Shown here: positions 25,251-34,585 of the stretch, piece after piece
Position numbering within the stretch: position 1 is the stretch's first letter
Layout of the letters: each line of letters begins with the position of its first letter
Origin: Corynebacterium jeikeium
Lineage (GTDB): Bacteria; Actinomycetota; Actinomycetes; Mycobacteriales; Mycobacteriaceae
Assembly: GCA_003955985.1 (NCBI GenBank)
Contig: CP033784.1
Location: 930,001-994,000, forward strand
Length of the DNA: 64,000 nucleotides
Direction: 5' to 3'
Translations under genes and position numbers: made by a program
The notes under the pieces: generated by a model
Told to the model about the DNA's origin: nothing
The model's input: only the letters and a program-made list of their open reading frames with translations
Database searches by the model: none

Positions 25251-28200
25251 ATGGACCAAGTTGCTAAGTCAGCGGTGCCGTTGCTGCTGCACGCGGTCTG
25301 GAAAGATGATTCGGGTCTTCACCTATGGGTGGAGCGGCCAGAGGGGCACCGGATTATTGCGGACGTGGATTTGCTGGAAGTCCCGGCGCATCAGCGTCGG
25401 CTTTTTGCAGTGCTGGACCAGGGGAGTCGAGCGCAACTGACGCTAAAACTGCGCACACCGAAGGGGCGGGCAGTAGAGAAAGCGGTACCCACATGGGTGT
25501 TCCCGCCATGGGCTGCGGTGACGGCACTGGTGCAATTGCAGGAGGAAGTTTCCTCGGCGGCGATGGCACCGGATCTTCGGTTCTTTGTGGATGTTGTACA
25601 GGGATTGGATGCTTTCGCACGCTCTGGGCGGGCATTGGTGGCGCTGACGTGGGAAGACAATGAGTGGTGGCCGACGTGGCGGATGTCGGAGGGGCTGAGT
25701 GAGATTGCTTGGCAGAGTCAGGTCATTTCTCGTACACCACCGGTATTGATTGATAACGGAGGCGCCACGGTGGCTGAGGATTTCATCAATCGGATGTTTC
25801 ATTGGGTCACCAACGCGCTTCTGGCCGATCTGGATGAACCGGCAGAACAGCGGCAGAGTTTCGTGCGGTCGTTGTTGCAGTCTCAGTCCCTGGGGCGTGC
25901 GACGCCGGGGGTGGCGCAGTCACTGGCAAAGTGGAGGCTGTCGGCCGATGGTGAGGATGTTCGTCTGCAGCTAATGGTGCAGGAACCTGTTGGTTTTGAA
26001 GGCCAGCTGGAAGACTTGCCGGATGTGGATCTTCCGCAGCTGTTGGAGTTGCGGAATCGAGCGGATGAAGAAGGCGGCTCAGTAACTCGCTTCAATCCTC
26101 GTTCAGCTGCGGTGGAACATGAGACTCTATGGCCATTGCGGATGTACTACCGCATCGGCGTCGCAGCTCCGGAGCGCCTGAATCCAGAAATGTGTCGCCG
26201 GTCCGTGCTGTCGCTGCTTCGCCCGCAGCTATTGGCGGCACAGGAGGCATTCCCAACGCTCAAATATGCGAAAGCAGCGGGACACCCGGGCTTGGATCTG
26301 CTGCTGACCTCAGAGCAGCTGATAGAGCTTATGACTGATGGCATCTCGCAGCTGGCAAAGGTTGATATCGATGTGATGCTGCCGCCGAACTGGAAGTCAG
26401 TGGAGACCACCCTGCAGTTGCACACTGAAGTCGTCCAGTTAGATCCGACGGGGCCTGCTGGGCGCCGTTCGGAACCGAAACTCGGATTTGACCAACTGGT
26501 TGATTACGAGTGGAAGCTGGCCGTGGGGGATGCCGTACTGACGGAAGCGGAAATGCGTGAGCTCGCTGCATCGAGTACGGGGCTAGTGCATCTGCGAGAC
26601 CATTGGGTGCACGCGAACCCAGAGGTAGCTAGGGAAGCCCTGAAGTTTTTGGTGGAGCAGACCAAGGCCGGGGAGGAAACCGGTAAGGGGCAAGCCACCC
26701 TGAAAGAGCTGGTCTTCGACGGTGGCTTAGAGTCGCAAGCTCCAGCAGCAGTGCCAGTCGCCCCCAGGGACCCCTCTTGGCTCAAGGCGTTGGTGTCGAA
26801 GTACTCAGACGGTTCCACGGCCCTCGCAGAGTCGGTCGAGGTGCCACCGAGTTTTGTCGGTGAGCTGCGGGAGTATCAACAGCGCGGTGTGGAGTGGCTG
26901 GCGGATATGTCCAACCGCGGCTTTGGTGTCATTCTCGCGGATGACATGGGGCTCGGTAAGACTGTGCAAATTCTGGCGCTGTTGGAGTATGAGCGCTGCC
27001 GTCGGAAAGCAGATGCTACGGCTCAAGGGCACAAGACTTCGCTGCTGGTGGTTCCGACAGGTGTGTTGCGCAACTGGGCAGCAGAAGCGGCAAAGTTCAC
27101 TCCAGAGCTTAAGGTTGGGCTGCTGCATGGTTCAAACCGCCCTCATGGTGGGGAACTACAAGAATTTATCGGAAAACACGATGTTGTTGTGACGACCTAT
27201 GGTGTTGCTACCCGCGATGTGAACGAACTCGCCCAAGTGCAGTGGGATCATGTGATTGCTGACGAAGCACAGGCAATTAAGAACCCCAACGCCCAGGTAT
27301 CCAGAGCGCTGCGGAGCCTGGGCTCGCGGCACAACATCGCCATGACTGGTACTCCGGTGGAAAACGACTTGGGCGAGCTGCGCACCATCATGGATTTCTG
27401 TAATCCAGGCATGCTGGGGTCGGCGAATGCATTTCGCAACAAGTTTGCGATTCCCATCGAGCGTGATGGGAATGCGGAAATGCTACTGCAATTGCAGTCG
27501 ATTACAGCACCTTTTATTCTGCGCCGACTCAAGTCGGATCCAGCTATTGCGCCGGACCTGCCCAAGAAGAATGAGCAGGTGGAGATGGTTCCTCTCACGA
27601 CGGAGCAGGCTTTCTTGTATCAGGAAGCTGTGAAGGACATCGAGGACAAGCTCAAGCGCTCGAAGCGGAATCGCTCTGGCAACTTCGGGCGAAAGAGCAT
27701 CATCCTCGGCGGCATCATGAAGTTGAAGCAGATTTGCAACCACCCAGCGCACTACCAGCACGACGGCTCAGGGCTGCTTAATCATGGGCAGCATCGCTCG
27801 GGCAAGGTTGCACGGCTGGAAGAGCTCGTCGATGAGATTGTCCAAAACGGTGAACGCGCGCTTGTGTTCACGCAGTTCGTGGAGTTCGGCAAGATGCTCG
27901 CCCCTCATTTCAGCAAGCGCCTGGGCGTGGACATTCCGTTTATCCAAGGGGCAATGACTCCGGCACAGCGCGAGAAAGTAGTGGCAGAGTTTAATGCCCC
28001 GGACGGCCCACCAATCATTTTGCTGTCTACTCTCGCGGCAGGTGTTGGCATCAACCTGGTTGCCGCCAACCACGTCATTCACATTGACAGGTGGTGGAAT
28101 CCAGCAGTTGAAAACCAGGCCACGGACCGCTCTTACCGCATCGGTCAGCGTAAAGACGTACACGTGCACAAGCTGGTCAGTGTGGGAACGCTTGAAGAGC

Positions 28201-28490
28201 GTATCGACGAGCTGATTTTCGAGAAGGCAGAATTGGCGGATGCGGTTGTGCGCGCTGGTGAAACCAAGCTGACGGAGATGGACTTTCACCGTTTGCGGTC
28301 TCTGTGGCAATTGGACAAGGACAAGATTCAGTCACTGCGTGAATCGATGGACGCAGCGGAGTCAAAGTCCGGTGGGACGGTGACCGATGGGGTGAACCCG
28401 GAGGGCACGGCATCGGACTCCACAATCTCGGATGACGATTCGATTCCCAACAATGTGACCCCGTTTAGGGTCCAGAAGAGGTGGTACTGA
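25251..28490 (+). CDS. HelZ-type SNF2/RapA family DNA-dependent ATPase
   Basis: A 1079-residue SNF2-family ATPase resembling mycobacterial HelZ (Rv2101). The first ~540 residues are a family-specific N-terminal region with no motif I can name. Then come SNF2 ATPase motifs: LADDMGLGKTVQ (about 562-573), VVPTGVLRNW, IADEAQAIKN (about 667-676, a DEAQ box) and MTGTPVEN. The C-terminal helicase half has VFTQFVEFG, LSTLAAGVGINL and the HIDRWWNPAVENQATDRSYRIGQ block. The tail is Ser/Asp-rich. These proteins translocate on DNA rather than unwinding it. GGGGAGGAAG precedes the ATG. Its stop overlaps the start of the next gene (TGATG), so it is translationally coupled to the SWIM protein, a pairing known in actinobacteria. 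Confidence 0.94.
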   Translation: MDQVAKSAVPLLLHAVWKDDSGLHLWVERPEGHRIIADVDLLEVPAHQRRLFAVLDQGSRAQLTLKLRTPKGRAVEKAVPTWVFPPWAAVTALVQLQEEVSSAAMAPDLRFFVDVVQGLDAFARSGRALVALTWEDNEWWPTWRMSEGLSEIAWQSQVISRTPPVLIDNGGATVAEDFINRMFHWVTNALLADLDEPAEQRQSFVRSLLQSQSLGRATPGVAQSLAKWRLSADGEDVRLQLMVQEPVGFEGQLEDLPDVDLPQLLELRNRADEEGGSVTRFNPRSAAVEHETLWPLRMYYRIGVAAPERLNPEMCRRSVLSLLRPQLLAAQEAFPTLKYAKAAGHPGLDLLLTSEQLIELMTDGISQLAKVDIDVMLPPNWKSVETTLQLHTEVVQLDPTGPAGRRSEPKLGFDQLVDYEWKLAVGDAVLTEAEMRELAASSTGLVHLRDHWVHANPEVAREALKFLVEQTKAGEETGKGQATLKELVFDGGLESQAPAAVPVAPRDPSWLKALVSKYSDGSTALAESVEVPPSFVGELREYQQRGVEWLADMSNRGFGVILADDMGLGKTVQILALLEYERCRRKADATAQGHKTSLLVVPTGVLRNWAAEAAKFTPELKVGLLHGSNRPHGGELQEFIGKHDVVVTTYGVATRDVNELAQVQWDHVIADEAQAIKNPNAQVSRALRSLGSRHNIAMTGTPVENDLGELRTIMDFCNPGMLGSANAFRNKFAIPIERDGNAEMLLQLQSITAPFILRRLKSDPAIAPDLPKKNEQVEMVPLTTEQAFLYQEAVKDIEDKLKRSKRNRSGNFGRKSIILGGIMKLKQICNHPAHYQHDGSGLLNHGQHRSGKVARLEELVDEIVQNGERALVFTQFVEFGKMLAPHFSKRLGVDIPFIQGAMTPAQREKVVAEFNAPDGPPIILLSTLAAGVGINLVAANHVIHIDRWWNPAVENQATDRSYRIGQRKDVHVHKLVSVGTLEERIDELIFEKAELADAVVRAGETKLTEMDFHRLRSLWQLDKDKIQSLRESMDAAESKSGGTVTDGVNPEGTASDSTISDDDSIPNNVTPFRVQKRWY

Positions 28491-29548
28491 TGGCCGGTGA
28501 CGGAGACGTGACATGGGGCGACAATGTCATCTTTGCCGAGTTTGGCAAGGGGCCCTCTGGAAAGCGTGGTCGTAAAAGGACTACGGCGCGAAGCGCGCCA
28601 GCAACCAGCTCGACGATTGAAAAGCTCCTGGCCACCCAGGACTGGGCTGGTGCATTTACCGGACAGCAGCGACGTGGAACCGCAGCGCGCGTGGCGGTCG
28701 AGCCACGTACTACTTTTGCCCGGTGGGTGTGGGAGTTCATCATCCGTGGCGCTGATTCGGGTCGTGTTCACAGAGGTGAGAAGTACAGGTTCGACGGCAA
28801 TGTGCTGGGGCTTCGAATCGCGGATGGCTACATCATCGGTGAAGTGCAGGGCAGCCAGCCGGAACCATTTTCAGTCTTTATTCGGTTCCCACGGCGGGAG
28901 CAGAAACAAACTGACGACGTACTGCGGTGGTTGGTGAACAATCCGTCGGCCTTCACAGAGTTTGAGCACGGCGAGTTGCCGTATGAGCAGATGGAAATGC
29001 TGTTGTGCGATGGCGAAGAGCACATTTACAGCGAATGCACCTGCCCGGACCCGGCACCTGTGTGTAAGCACACCGTTGCAGTTGCCGCTCAACTTGTCGC
29101 TGATATCGACCGCGATCCGCTGTCGCTACTACAGCTGCGCGATTATCCGCAGCGCGAATTGCAACGCCGGCTTCAGGAACTAACACAGCTGCGAAACCGG
29201 ACTGCGCCGAAGCGCCTCGGGCTTGGTGGCGCGGTTCGGGAGAATCCCAATAAAACCGCCCAGAAGTCGAATGACGCTGGTGGAAAAGATAGCGGTGACA
29301 ACGAGCAGAAGAAGGTTGCCGAACTTTTCGCTGTCGAAGCCGACTACTGGGGCAATGATTTGGAACGAGTCAGTGTTCCTTCGCTCGAGGTTATTGACCC
29401 ACTAACAGTTACCGACCGCAGTTTGCTGCATGAAGCATTGCAGCCAACCTGCGTAATTTCGAGAGAGACCATTCGTGCAGTCGCTGATTTGGAAGATTGT
29501 TGGCAACATCTGCAGGAATCGCTGAGCCTGGGACAAAAGGAGCGCTAG
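28490..29548 (+). CDS. SWIM zinc-finger protein, partner of the SNF2 ATPase
   Basis: A 352-residue protein with one SWIM zinc-binding motif, C183-x-C185-x6-C192-x-H194, inside the usual EEHIYSECTCPD context. SWIM fingers bind DNA or protein and occur in or beside SNF2 ATPases; here the finger is encoded separately but the genes overlap by one base (TGATG). Residues 15-50 are Lys/Arg-rich, the region before the finger (100-180) is a conserved beta-rich module, and the C-terminal third is poorly conserved and charged. ATG 28490 has AGAGGTGG at a suitable distance. Likely function is DNA targeting of the SNF2 motor, which is inference. Confidence 0.9.
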   Translation: MAGDGDVTWGDNVIFAEFGKGPSGKRGRKRTTARSAPATSSTIEKLLATQDWAGAFTGQQRRGTAARVAVEPRTTFARWVWEFIIRGADSGRVHRGEKYRFDGNVLGLRIADGYIIGEVQGSQPEPFSVFIRFPRREQKQTDDVLRWLVNNPSAFTEFEHGELPYEQMEMLLCDGEEHIYSECTCPDPAPVCKHTVAVAAQLVADIDRDPLSLLQLRDYPQRELQRRLQELTQLRNRTAPKRLGLGGAVRENPNKTAQKSNDAGGKDSGDNEQKKVAELFAVEADYWGNDLERVSVPSLEVIDPLTVTDRSLLHEALQPTCVISRETIRAVADLEDCWQHLQESLSLGQKER

Positions 29549-29550
29549 TC

Positions 29551-30726
29551 ATGAAATTCATTCACACCTCAGATTGGCAACTGGGAATGACTCGGTGGTT
29601 CCTAGAGCTCGACGGCGGTGAAGCCCAAGCTAGGTTCCACGAAAGTCGACTCAACGCCATCGATCGCATCGGCGAGTTGGCGATTAGCGAAGGCGCTGAG
29701 TTCATTGTCGTCGCTGGAGACGTGTTCGATTCCAACACATTGCCGGACAAGGTGTTTTTGCGGGCTCTTGAGCGAATCGCCAAGCTACCCGTGCCGGTGT
29801 ATTTCCTACCCGGCAACCATGATGCGCTTGATGCTTCTTCCATTTATCGACGTAGTGCTTTCGAATCTTTGGAAGACCGAGGAGTTTACGTAATTCGCGA
29901 CAGCGCGCCCATTGCAATCCGTGACGGGGTGGAACTCATCGGTGTGCCAGTGCGCGGCAAGTATTCGGCAGACGACATCGTGGCGGAAATAGCCACGGAG
30001 CTTGAGCCCGCCGATGGAATCCGAGTGATGGTCGCACACGGCCAAGTAGAAGGCTTTGGTGCTGATGCAGGAGCCACCATTGATCTGACCAGCTTGGAAC
30101 AAGCTATTGACCGCGGGGCGTTGCACTATGTTGCGCTGGGGGATTCCCACTCCACGAGCCAACTCGATCATGCTGGCAGAGTTTATTTCTCCGGCGCACA
30201 CGAAACCACAGCGTACGACGACAAAGAACGGGATTCCGGCAATGCACTCGTCGTCGACATTGTAGAGAGCGGCCCCGAAAAGGACTCAGTTACCGTGGCC
30301 TCCCACCGAGTGGGGCAGTGGGCTTTTCATGCCATCGACATGGATATCACTGGTGCGGAAGACCTCGATGAGTTCTTTGCTGAACTGGACGGTATCGAGG
30401 CGAAGACAGACACAGCGGTGAAGTATTCATTGCGAGGAACCGTGACACTGTCGGAGTCGACTACCTTTGAAAATCGACTTGAGCAGTATCAACAGCTTTT
30501 CGCTGCACTTTATCGCCGGGAAAGTGGCTCCGATTTGACGGTGGTTCCGTCCGAGGGGGATATCTCTAATCTCAATCTCACCGGTTATCCGCTCATAGCT
30601 GCAGAAAAACTAACGGTCTTGAGCAAAGGGCGAACCGAGAGCGGCAGCCCCCTATCAGAATCTGAAACCACCGCAGCAGCCGATGCGCTTCGCTTGCTGG
30701 CGCGCCTGGCCGGAGAGAAGGAATAA
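29551..30726 (+). CDS. SbcD/Mre11-like metallophosphoesterase nuclease
   Basis: A 391-residue calcineurin-fold nuclease expected to act with the SbcC-like ATPase encoded next. Motifs in order: FIHTSDWQLGM (motif I, with Gln where the metal-binding His of DxH normally stands), VVAGDVFD (II), LPGNHD (III), VAHGQ (IV) and ALGDSHS (V). The later GRVYFSGAHETTAYDD resembles the capping-domain entry of SbcD proteins. The remaining ~150 residues would be the ATPase-binding cap. ATG 29551 has AAGGAGCG upstream; the frame is open to 29497 without a ribosome site. It starts two bases after the SWIM stop and ends three bases before the SbcC-like ATG, so coupling is tight. The motif I change may be a subfamily trait. 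Confidence 0.9.
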   Translation: MKFIHTSDWQLGMTRWFLELDGGEAQARFHESRLNAIDRIGELAISEGAEFIVVAGDVFDSNTLPDKVFLRALERIAKLPVPVYFLPGNHDALDASSIYRRSAFESLEDRGVYVIRDSAPIAIRDGVELIGVPVRGKYSADDIVAEIATELEPADGIRVMVAHGQVEGFGADAGATIDLTSLEQAIDRGALHYVALGDSHSTSQLDHAGRVYFSGAHETTAYDDKERDSGNALVVDIVESGPEKDSVTVASHRVGQWAFHAIDMDITGAEDLDEFFAELDGIEAKTDTAVKYSLRGTVTLSESTTFENRLEQYQQLFAALYRRESGSDLTVVPSEGDISNLNLTGYPLIAAEKLTVLSKGRTESGSPLSESETTAAADALRLLARLAGEKE

Positions 30727-30729
30727 ATC

Positions 30730-33387
30730 ATGCGTTTTCACGACATCGAATTACACAATGTACGTGCGATTGATTCACTCTCAATCACAGGGCTCGCCGA
30801 GCGTGGCGTGGTAGTGATTTCCGGTGAAAACGAGTCAGGTAAGACGACAATTGCCAAAGCTATTCACGTTGCGCTGACGACAAAATGGAAGTCCAGGTCA
30901 AGCGAAGCGCTTAGTCTGAACAGTCACTCCAGCCAGGAAAAGCCGCAGGTTAAGCTCCGGCTGGAGCTTGACGGCTACGAATTTACGCTGGACAAGGTCT
31001 TTGGTAGCACCAAGGACACCGGCACAATCGTCACCGTCCACTCTCCGACAGCCGAGGTTCTTAAAGATGACCAGGCGGAAGAGTGGCTGGCCGCCCGAAT
31101 GCACAATGCGGACACCAAGAACCTGTGGCAGGTTTTCGTTGCTGAACAGGGACAAGCGCAAAAGACACTCTCCTTGGGCGGGTATGCGCAGGTCACAAGC
31201 GCACTGCAGTCGGCATCGGGGCAGCGCGCGGAAACCGCAGAAGAGGTAGGTCTGTTTGAAGCCGTTGAAGCTGAATACGGCAACTATTTCCAAAAAAATG
31301 GCAAAGAGCGCAAGCAGCTTACCGACGTAGACAAGGAGCTGGCGGAAGCCCAGCGGGTGCGCGACGAAGCGGCGAAAAAGGTCCGGGAATTCGAAGCGCT
31401 CAATGAGGAAGCTGCTCGTAATGAAGAAAGCCAACACACGCAGCGGGCATCGTTGCCAGAAGCCAAAAACGAAGTCGAGCATTGGGCGCAGGCGCTCGAA
31501 GAACTCGAAAAGTTCAGGGTTGCCGTGTCCCAGGCACAGGAGGTCTCTGCAGCGGCGAAGCAGCAGCTCGACTTAGCTAAACAGGCTCAGCAAGAGCGCG
31601 AAACCTTCATTCAGCAGGCACAAGATGCCAGGGATCAGCATTCCGCCACAGAGAAGAAAGTTGCTGAACTTAAGGAAGCGTTCGATAAGGAGGTCGCAGC
31701 TTTAAAGAAGGCACAGGAAGATCGCGATGCGGTTGTGACCGCGTACCGCGAAGTTCGAAAAGCAGAAGAGCTGGCTGCAGCTGAAGTCGCATTGGGGGAG
31801 AAGCGCGGCTTGGTTGAAGCCTTGTCGAATCGAGTGGAGAAGCTCGATGCGCTCCGCGCGCAATTGGCAGAGCAAAAGGAGGTAATTGCTCGGAATTCCG
31901 TTACCGAGGAGGTAATGGAAAAACTGTTGACCTGCGAACGCGAAGTTGCAACAGCCACCGCTGTGCTGGAGGCGTCGAGCCCGAGTGTGCAGCTCTCGGC
32001 TAGTAGTGCGCAGGAGGTCACAGTCGACGGCGAGAAAGTGGGGCTAGCTCCGGAGGCTGAGACAGTTCAACGTGCGGTTACTAAGCCGTTGGCCATCGAA
32101 GTTGGCGACGTCACGGTTGCTATCCAGCCCGGAGACGGCTCAGATTCGCAGCAGCGCAAGCTAGAAAAAGCAGAGATATCGCTCAAGGAACAGCTTGAGG
32201 CGGCAGGCGCTGATTCTGTCGCGGAAGCACAAAAGGCATACGCACGACGTCGTGAAGCGGAAAAAGCAAAATTCCAGGTGGAGACATCCATAACTGCGGT
32301 GTCCGACGGTGTGGAGTATCACCAGCTCAACGCAGAGCTGGACGATGCGAAGGAAGAAGCACGAGTACAGGGCGAGCGGTATCGGGTACTTGCGGGCGAG
32401 GATGCGCCGACGGAGATTGACTTGGTAGCGGCGAAGGCGCGGTTGGAAGAAGCTGCAGCGGGGCGTAGGGATGCCGAGTCGAAGCGTGACAATGCCGATA
32501 TGCGCTTGTCGAAGCTGGAAAAGCGTCCTGCACACGCCAACTATACGAAGGCCAGCAGCGAGCTTGAAGGGGCTCGGTCCGTCCTGAAGGTCCGCGAAGA
32601 TTCGCTCACGACGGCGCGAGAAAAAGCCTCGGATGCCGAGATCTTTGCTGCGGTGGAAAACCGAGGCAAGGACTATGAGGCGGCAGAAGAGCAGCTGGCT
32701 ACGGCTCTGAAAGAGCTGGCGCAGCGGGATGCCGACGACGTGGAAGCATCGCTCGCGGGCGCTAAGCAGCGACGGGATGCAGTTGAGAATCGCCTGGCTG
32801 AGCTGGAAAAGCGCCGGCAAGAGATTCGGGTGCACTTGGACTATTTCGACAGCGCGAATGAGAAGCTGGCAGCTGCTGAGGGGGTAGTGGAGCGAACACA
32901 GCGAGATCGGGACTCGATGCGTCGCCGTGCAGCCGCCGCCAAGACTCTTATGGAGGTAATGACACAGGCACGCGCGGCATCGCGGAATGCGCTGGCTGAC
33001 CCCTTGCTCCGCAAGCTCGAAGAGTACGGCGGCGGTGTGTTCGGTGCGGGAACCCAGTTCACGATGAATGAGGACTTGCAGATTGAGTCACGGTCCAATG
33101 CCGATGGCAAGTTCGATGTCGATGAGCTATCTGGTGGAGCGCAGGAGCAGCTGGACATTCTGCTGCGCTTGGCCGTTGCCGGTGTCATGGAGGGCGGGCA
33201 AGGCGCTCCGGTGATTATTGATGATGCATTAGGTTATTCAGACGAACACCGTTTGCGGCGGATGAATAATGCTCTTGCCAAAGCGGGGCGCGATATGCAG
33301 GTATTAGTCCTGACGTGCGATGAAGCCCGGTTTGATCGTGTGACGGGAGCGGAGTTTATGAAAATTCAGGATTTGGTTTCAAGATAG
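30730..33387 (+). CDS. SbcC/Rad50-like SMC-type ATPase without zinc hook
   Basis: An 885-residue ABC-class ATPase of the SMC/Rad50 type. Walker A GENESGKT is at 32-39. Two long Glu/Lys/Ala-rich coiled coils (about 180-410 and 485-720) flank a hinge. The C-terminal ATPase part has signature ELSGGAQEQL and Walker B APVIIDDALGYSD with a D-loop. There is no CxxC zinc hook at the apex; instead about 60 residues of beta-prone sequence (VQLSASSAQEVTVDGEKVGL and following) separate the coils. In this respect it is closer to YhaN-type ATPases than to classic SbcC. With the preceding nuclease it probably forms a DNA-end processing complex. The MarR gene follows after 14 bases. Confidence 0.9.
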   Translation: MRFHDIELHNVRAIDSLSITGLAERGVVVISGENESGKTTIAKAIHVALTTKWKSRSSEALSLNSHSSQEKPQVKLRLELDGYEFTLDKVFGSTKDTGTIVTVHSPTAEVLKDDQAEEWLAARMHNADTKNLWQVFVAEQGQAQKTLSLGGYAQVTSALQSASGQRAETAEEVGLFEAVEAEYGNYFQKNGKERKQLTDVDKELAEAQRVRDEAAKKVREFEALNEEAARNEESQHTQRASLPEAKNEVEHWAQALEELEKFRVAVSQAQEVSAAAKQQLDLAKQAQQERETFIQQAQDARDQHSATEKKVAELKEAFDKEVAALKKAQEDRDAVVTAYREVRKAEELAAAEVALGEKRGLVEALSNRVEKLDALRAQLAEQKEVIARNSVTEEVMEKLLTCEREVATATAVLEASSPSVQLSASSAQEVTVDGEKVGLAPEAETVQRAVTKPLAIEVGDVTVAIQPGDGSDSQQRKLEKAEISLKEQLEAAGADSVAEAQKAYARRREAEKAKFQVETSITAVSDGVEYHQLNAELDDAKEEARVQGERYRVLAGEDAPTEIDLVAAKARLEEAAAGRRDAESKRDNADMRLSKLEKRPAHANYTKASSELEGARSVLKVREDSLTTAREKASDAEIFAAVENRGKDYEAAEEQLATALKELAQRDADDVEASLAGAKQRRDAVENRLAELEKRRQEIRVHLDYFDSANEKLAAAEGVVERTQRDRDSMRRRAAAAKTLMEVMTQARAASRNALADPLLRKLEEYGGGVFGAGTQFTMNEDLQIESRSNADGKFDVDELSGGAQEQLDILLRLAVAGVMEGGQGAPVIIDDALGYSDEHRLRRMNNALAKAGRDMQVLVLTCDEARFDRVTGAEFMKIQDLVSR

Positions 33388-33401
33388 TAGGCTCTGTACA
33401 T

Positions 33402-33893
33402 ATGCAAGATGTTCCGTGGTTAAGTGATGAAGAGCAGCGGTTATGGCGCTCAATTCTGAACGCTAAACGGGCCGTTGACAGGTCAATCGACCTTCAGCTG
33501 CAAGATTCTCTCGATATTTCCACTGCAGATTTTTCGGTTCTGGTTGTTCTCTCCGAGGCTGAAGACAATGTAGTGCGCATGCGCACCCTGTGCGAATCCC
33601 TGGAATGGGACCGCAGCCGAATGTCGCATCAAATTACTCGCATGGAGCGACGCGGGCTAGTAACTAAGGAACGCTGCGCCTGCGATAACCGTGGTATTGA
33701 TGTCACGCTTACTGAACACGGTCGAACCGTGATTGAGAAGGCGGCGCCGAACCATGTGAAGCTTGTGCGCCATGTTTTGTTTGATGTGCTCGGTGAGAAT
33801 ATCGACTATCAGGGGATTTCCGCTGTGCTCGATAAGATTGCAGAGACCGCCAATGCTACGGTCACCGATTCAGTCGACGGAAAAGCAGAGTAG
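33402..33893 (+). CDS. MarR-family transcriptional regulator 1
   Basis: A 163-residue winged-helix regulator. The MarR fold is visible: a helical dimer region starting LSDEEQRLWRSILNAKRAV, the recognition helix SLEWDRSRMSHQITRMERRGLV, and the wing around CACDNRGIDVTLTEHGR. A Cys pair in the wing (ERCACDN) could sense oxidation. It lies 14 bases after the SbcC-like gene, so it is probably the last member of the operon or is transcribed with it, and could regulate it. No strong ribosome site precedes the ATG; coupling from the upstream gene would explain this. A paralogous regulator follows. Confidence 0.9.
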   Translation: MQDVPWLSDEEQRLWRSILNAKRAVDRSIDLQLQDSLDISTADFSVLVVLSEAEDNVVRMRTLCESLEWDRSRMSHQITRMERRGLVTKERCACDNRGIDVTLTEHGRTVIEKAAPNHVKLVRHVLFDVLGENIDYQGISAVLDKIAETANATVTDSVDGKAE

Positions 33894-33963
33894 CCAGAAG
33901 TTTTTTGTGAGTGTTTTCTCATTTGTCTCCGCTACGAGGCTCTCACCATTAGCCTAGAGCAGT

Positions 33964-34416
33964 ATGAACTCATTTGAATGGCTGAGTGATGATGAACAGC
34001 TCTTTTGGCAGTCGATGGTAGCTGCTTTTCGCGAGGTAGAGCGCAATATCGAGCGAAGCCTACGCACTCGAACCGGGCTGACGTTCGCGGACTTTACCCT
34101 GCTCATCGCTCTGCATGAGGTAGAGGATGGGATTCTGCATGTTGACAAGATTTGTGATCGACTGAAGTGGAACCATCCCCGCGCGCTGCTGCATACCAAC
34201 AGGTTGGAAAAGCGCGGATTTATTCACACCGAAGACCACGGCGAAGACCCGGACTCGGATTATGTCGTCGTCTTAACAGGCGTTGGTCGGCACGTGTTTG
34301 CCGAGGCGGCGCCGGATTATGTAGACACTGTTCGCCAGGAAGTAATTTCACCACTTGCTAATGAAGACCGCGAAGTGATGCTGAGGTGCTTCCAGTCGGT
34401 TCTCGAAAGGAAGTAA
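33964..34416 (+). CDS. MarR-family transcriptional regulator 2
   Basis: A 150-residue paralogue of the preceding gene, sharing the start pattern EWLSDDEQLFWQSM and the MarR winged helix (CDRLKWNHPRALLHTNRLEKRGFI, wing with HTEDHGEDPDSDYVVVLTGVG). It lacks the wing Cys pair of its neighbour. The 70-base gap to regulator 1 holds a possible separate promoter. A strong terminator follows. Targets unknown; autoregulation or control of the upstream DNA-processing genes is possible. Confidence 0.9.
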   Translation: MNSFEWLSDDEQLFWQSMVAAFREVERNIERSLRTRTGLTFADFTLLIALHEVEDGILHVDKICDRLKWNHPRALLHTNRLEKRGFIHTEDHGEDPDSDYVVVLTGVGRHVFAEAAPDYVDTVRQEVISPLANEDREVMLRCFQSVLERK

Positions 34417-34424
34417 GACTTCCA

Positions 34425-34466
34425 CGCCCTGCTAGTAAAACAACCACTAGCAGGGCGCTTTTTTCT
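34425..34466 (+). terminator. Intrinsic terminator after MarR 2
   Basis: GCCCTGCTAGT (34426-34436) pairs with ACTAGCAGGGC (34446-34456), followed by GCTTTTTTCTC. A textbook terminator that closes the SNF2-to-MarR gene group. Confidence 0.92.
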
Positions 34467-34481
34467 CTACGTTTCAAGCTG

Positions 34482-34500
34482 TAAGGTAAGGCGTGCCTAA
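34482..34500. promoter_or_regulatory. DtxR box before the siderophore transporter
   Basis: TAAGGTAAGGCGTGCCTAA matches 14 of 19 positions of the DtxR consensus TTAGGTTAGGCTAACCTAA, including all of AGG...AGGC...CCTAA. It lies 85 bases before the binding-protein ATG, so the transporter operon is probably repressed by DtxR when iron is plentiful. Confidence 0.78.
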
Positions 34501-34585
34501 AGCAAAGGGGTGACTGTTCACTTCTCTTTGTGCACCCTAAGTACCAAAAATTACGCAGAAATAAACAAGGCAGAAACTGAAACGC

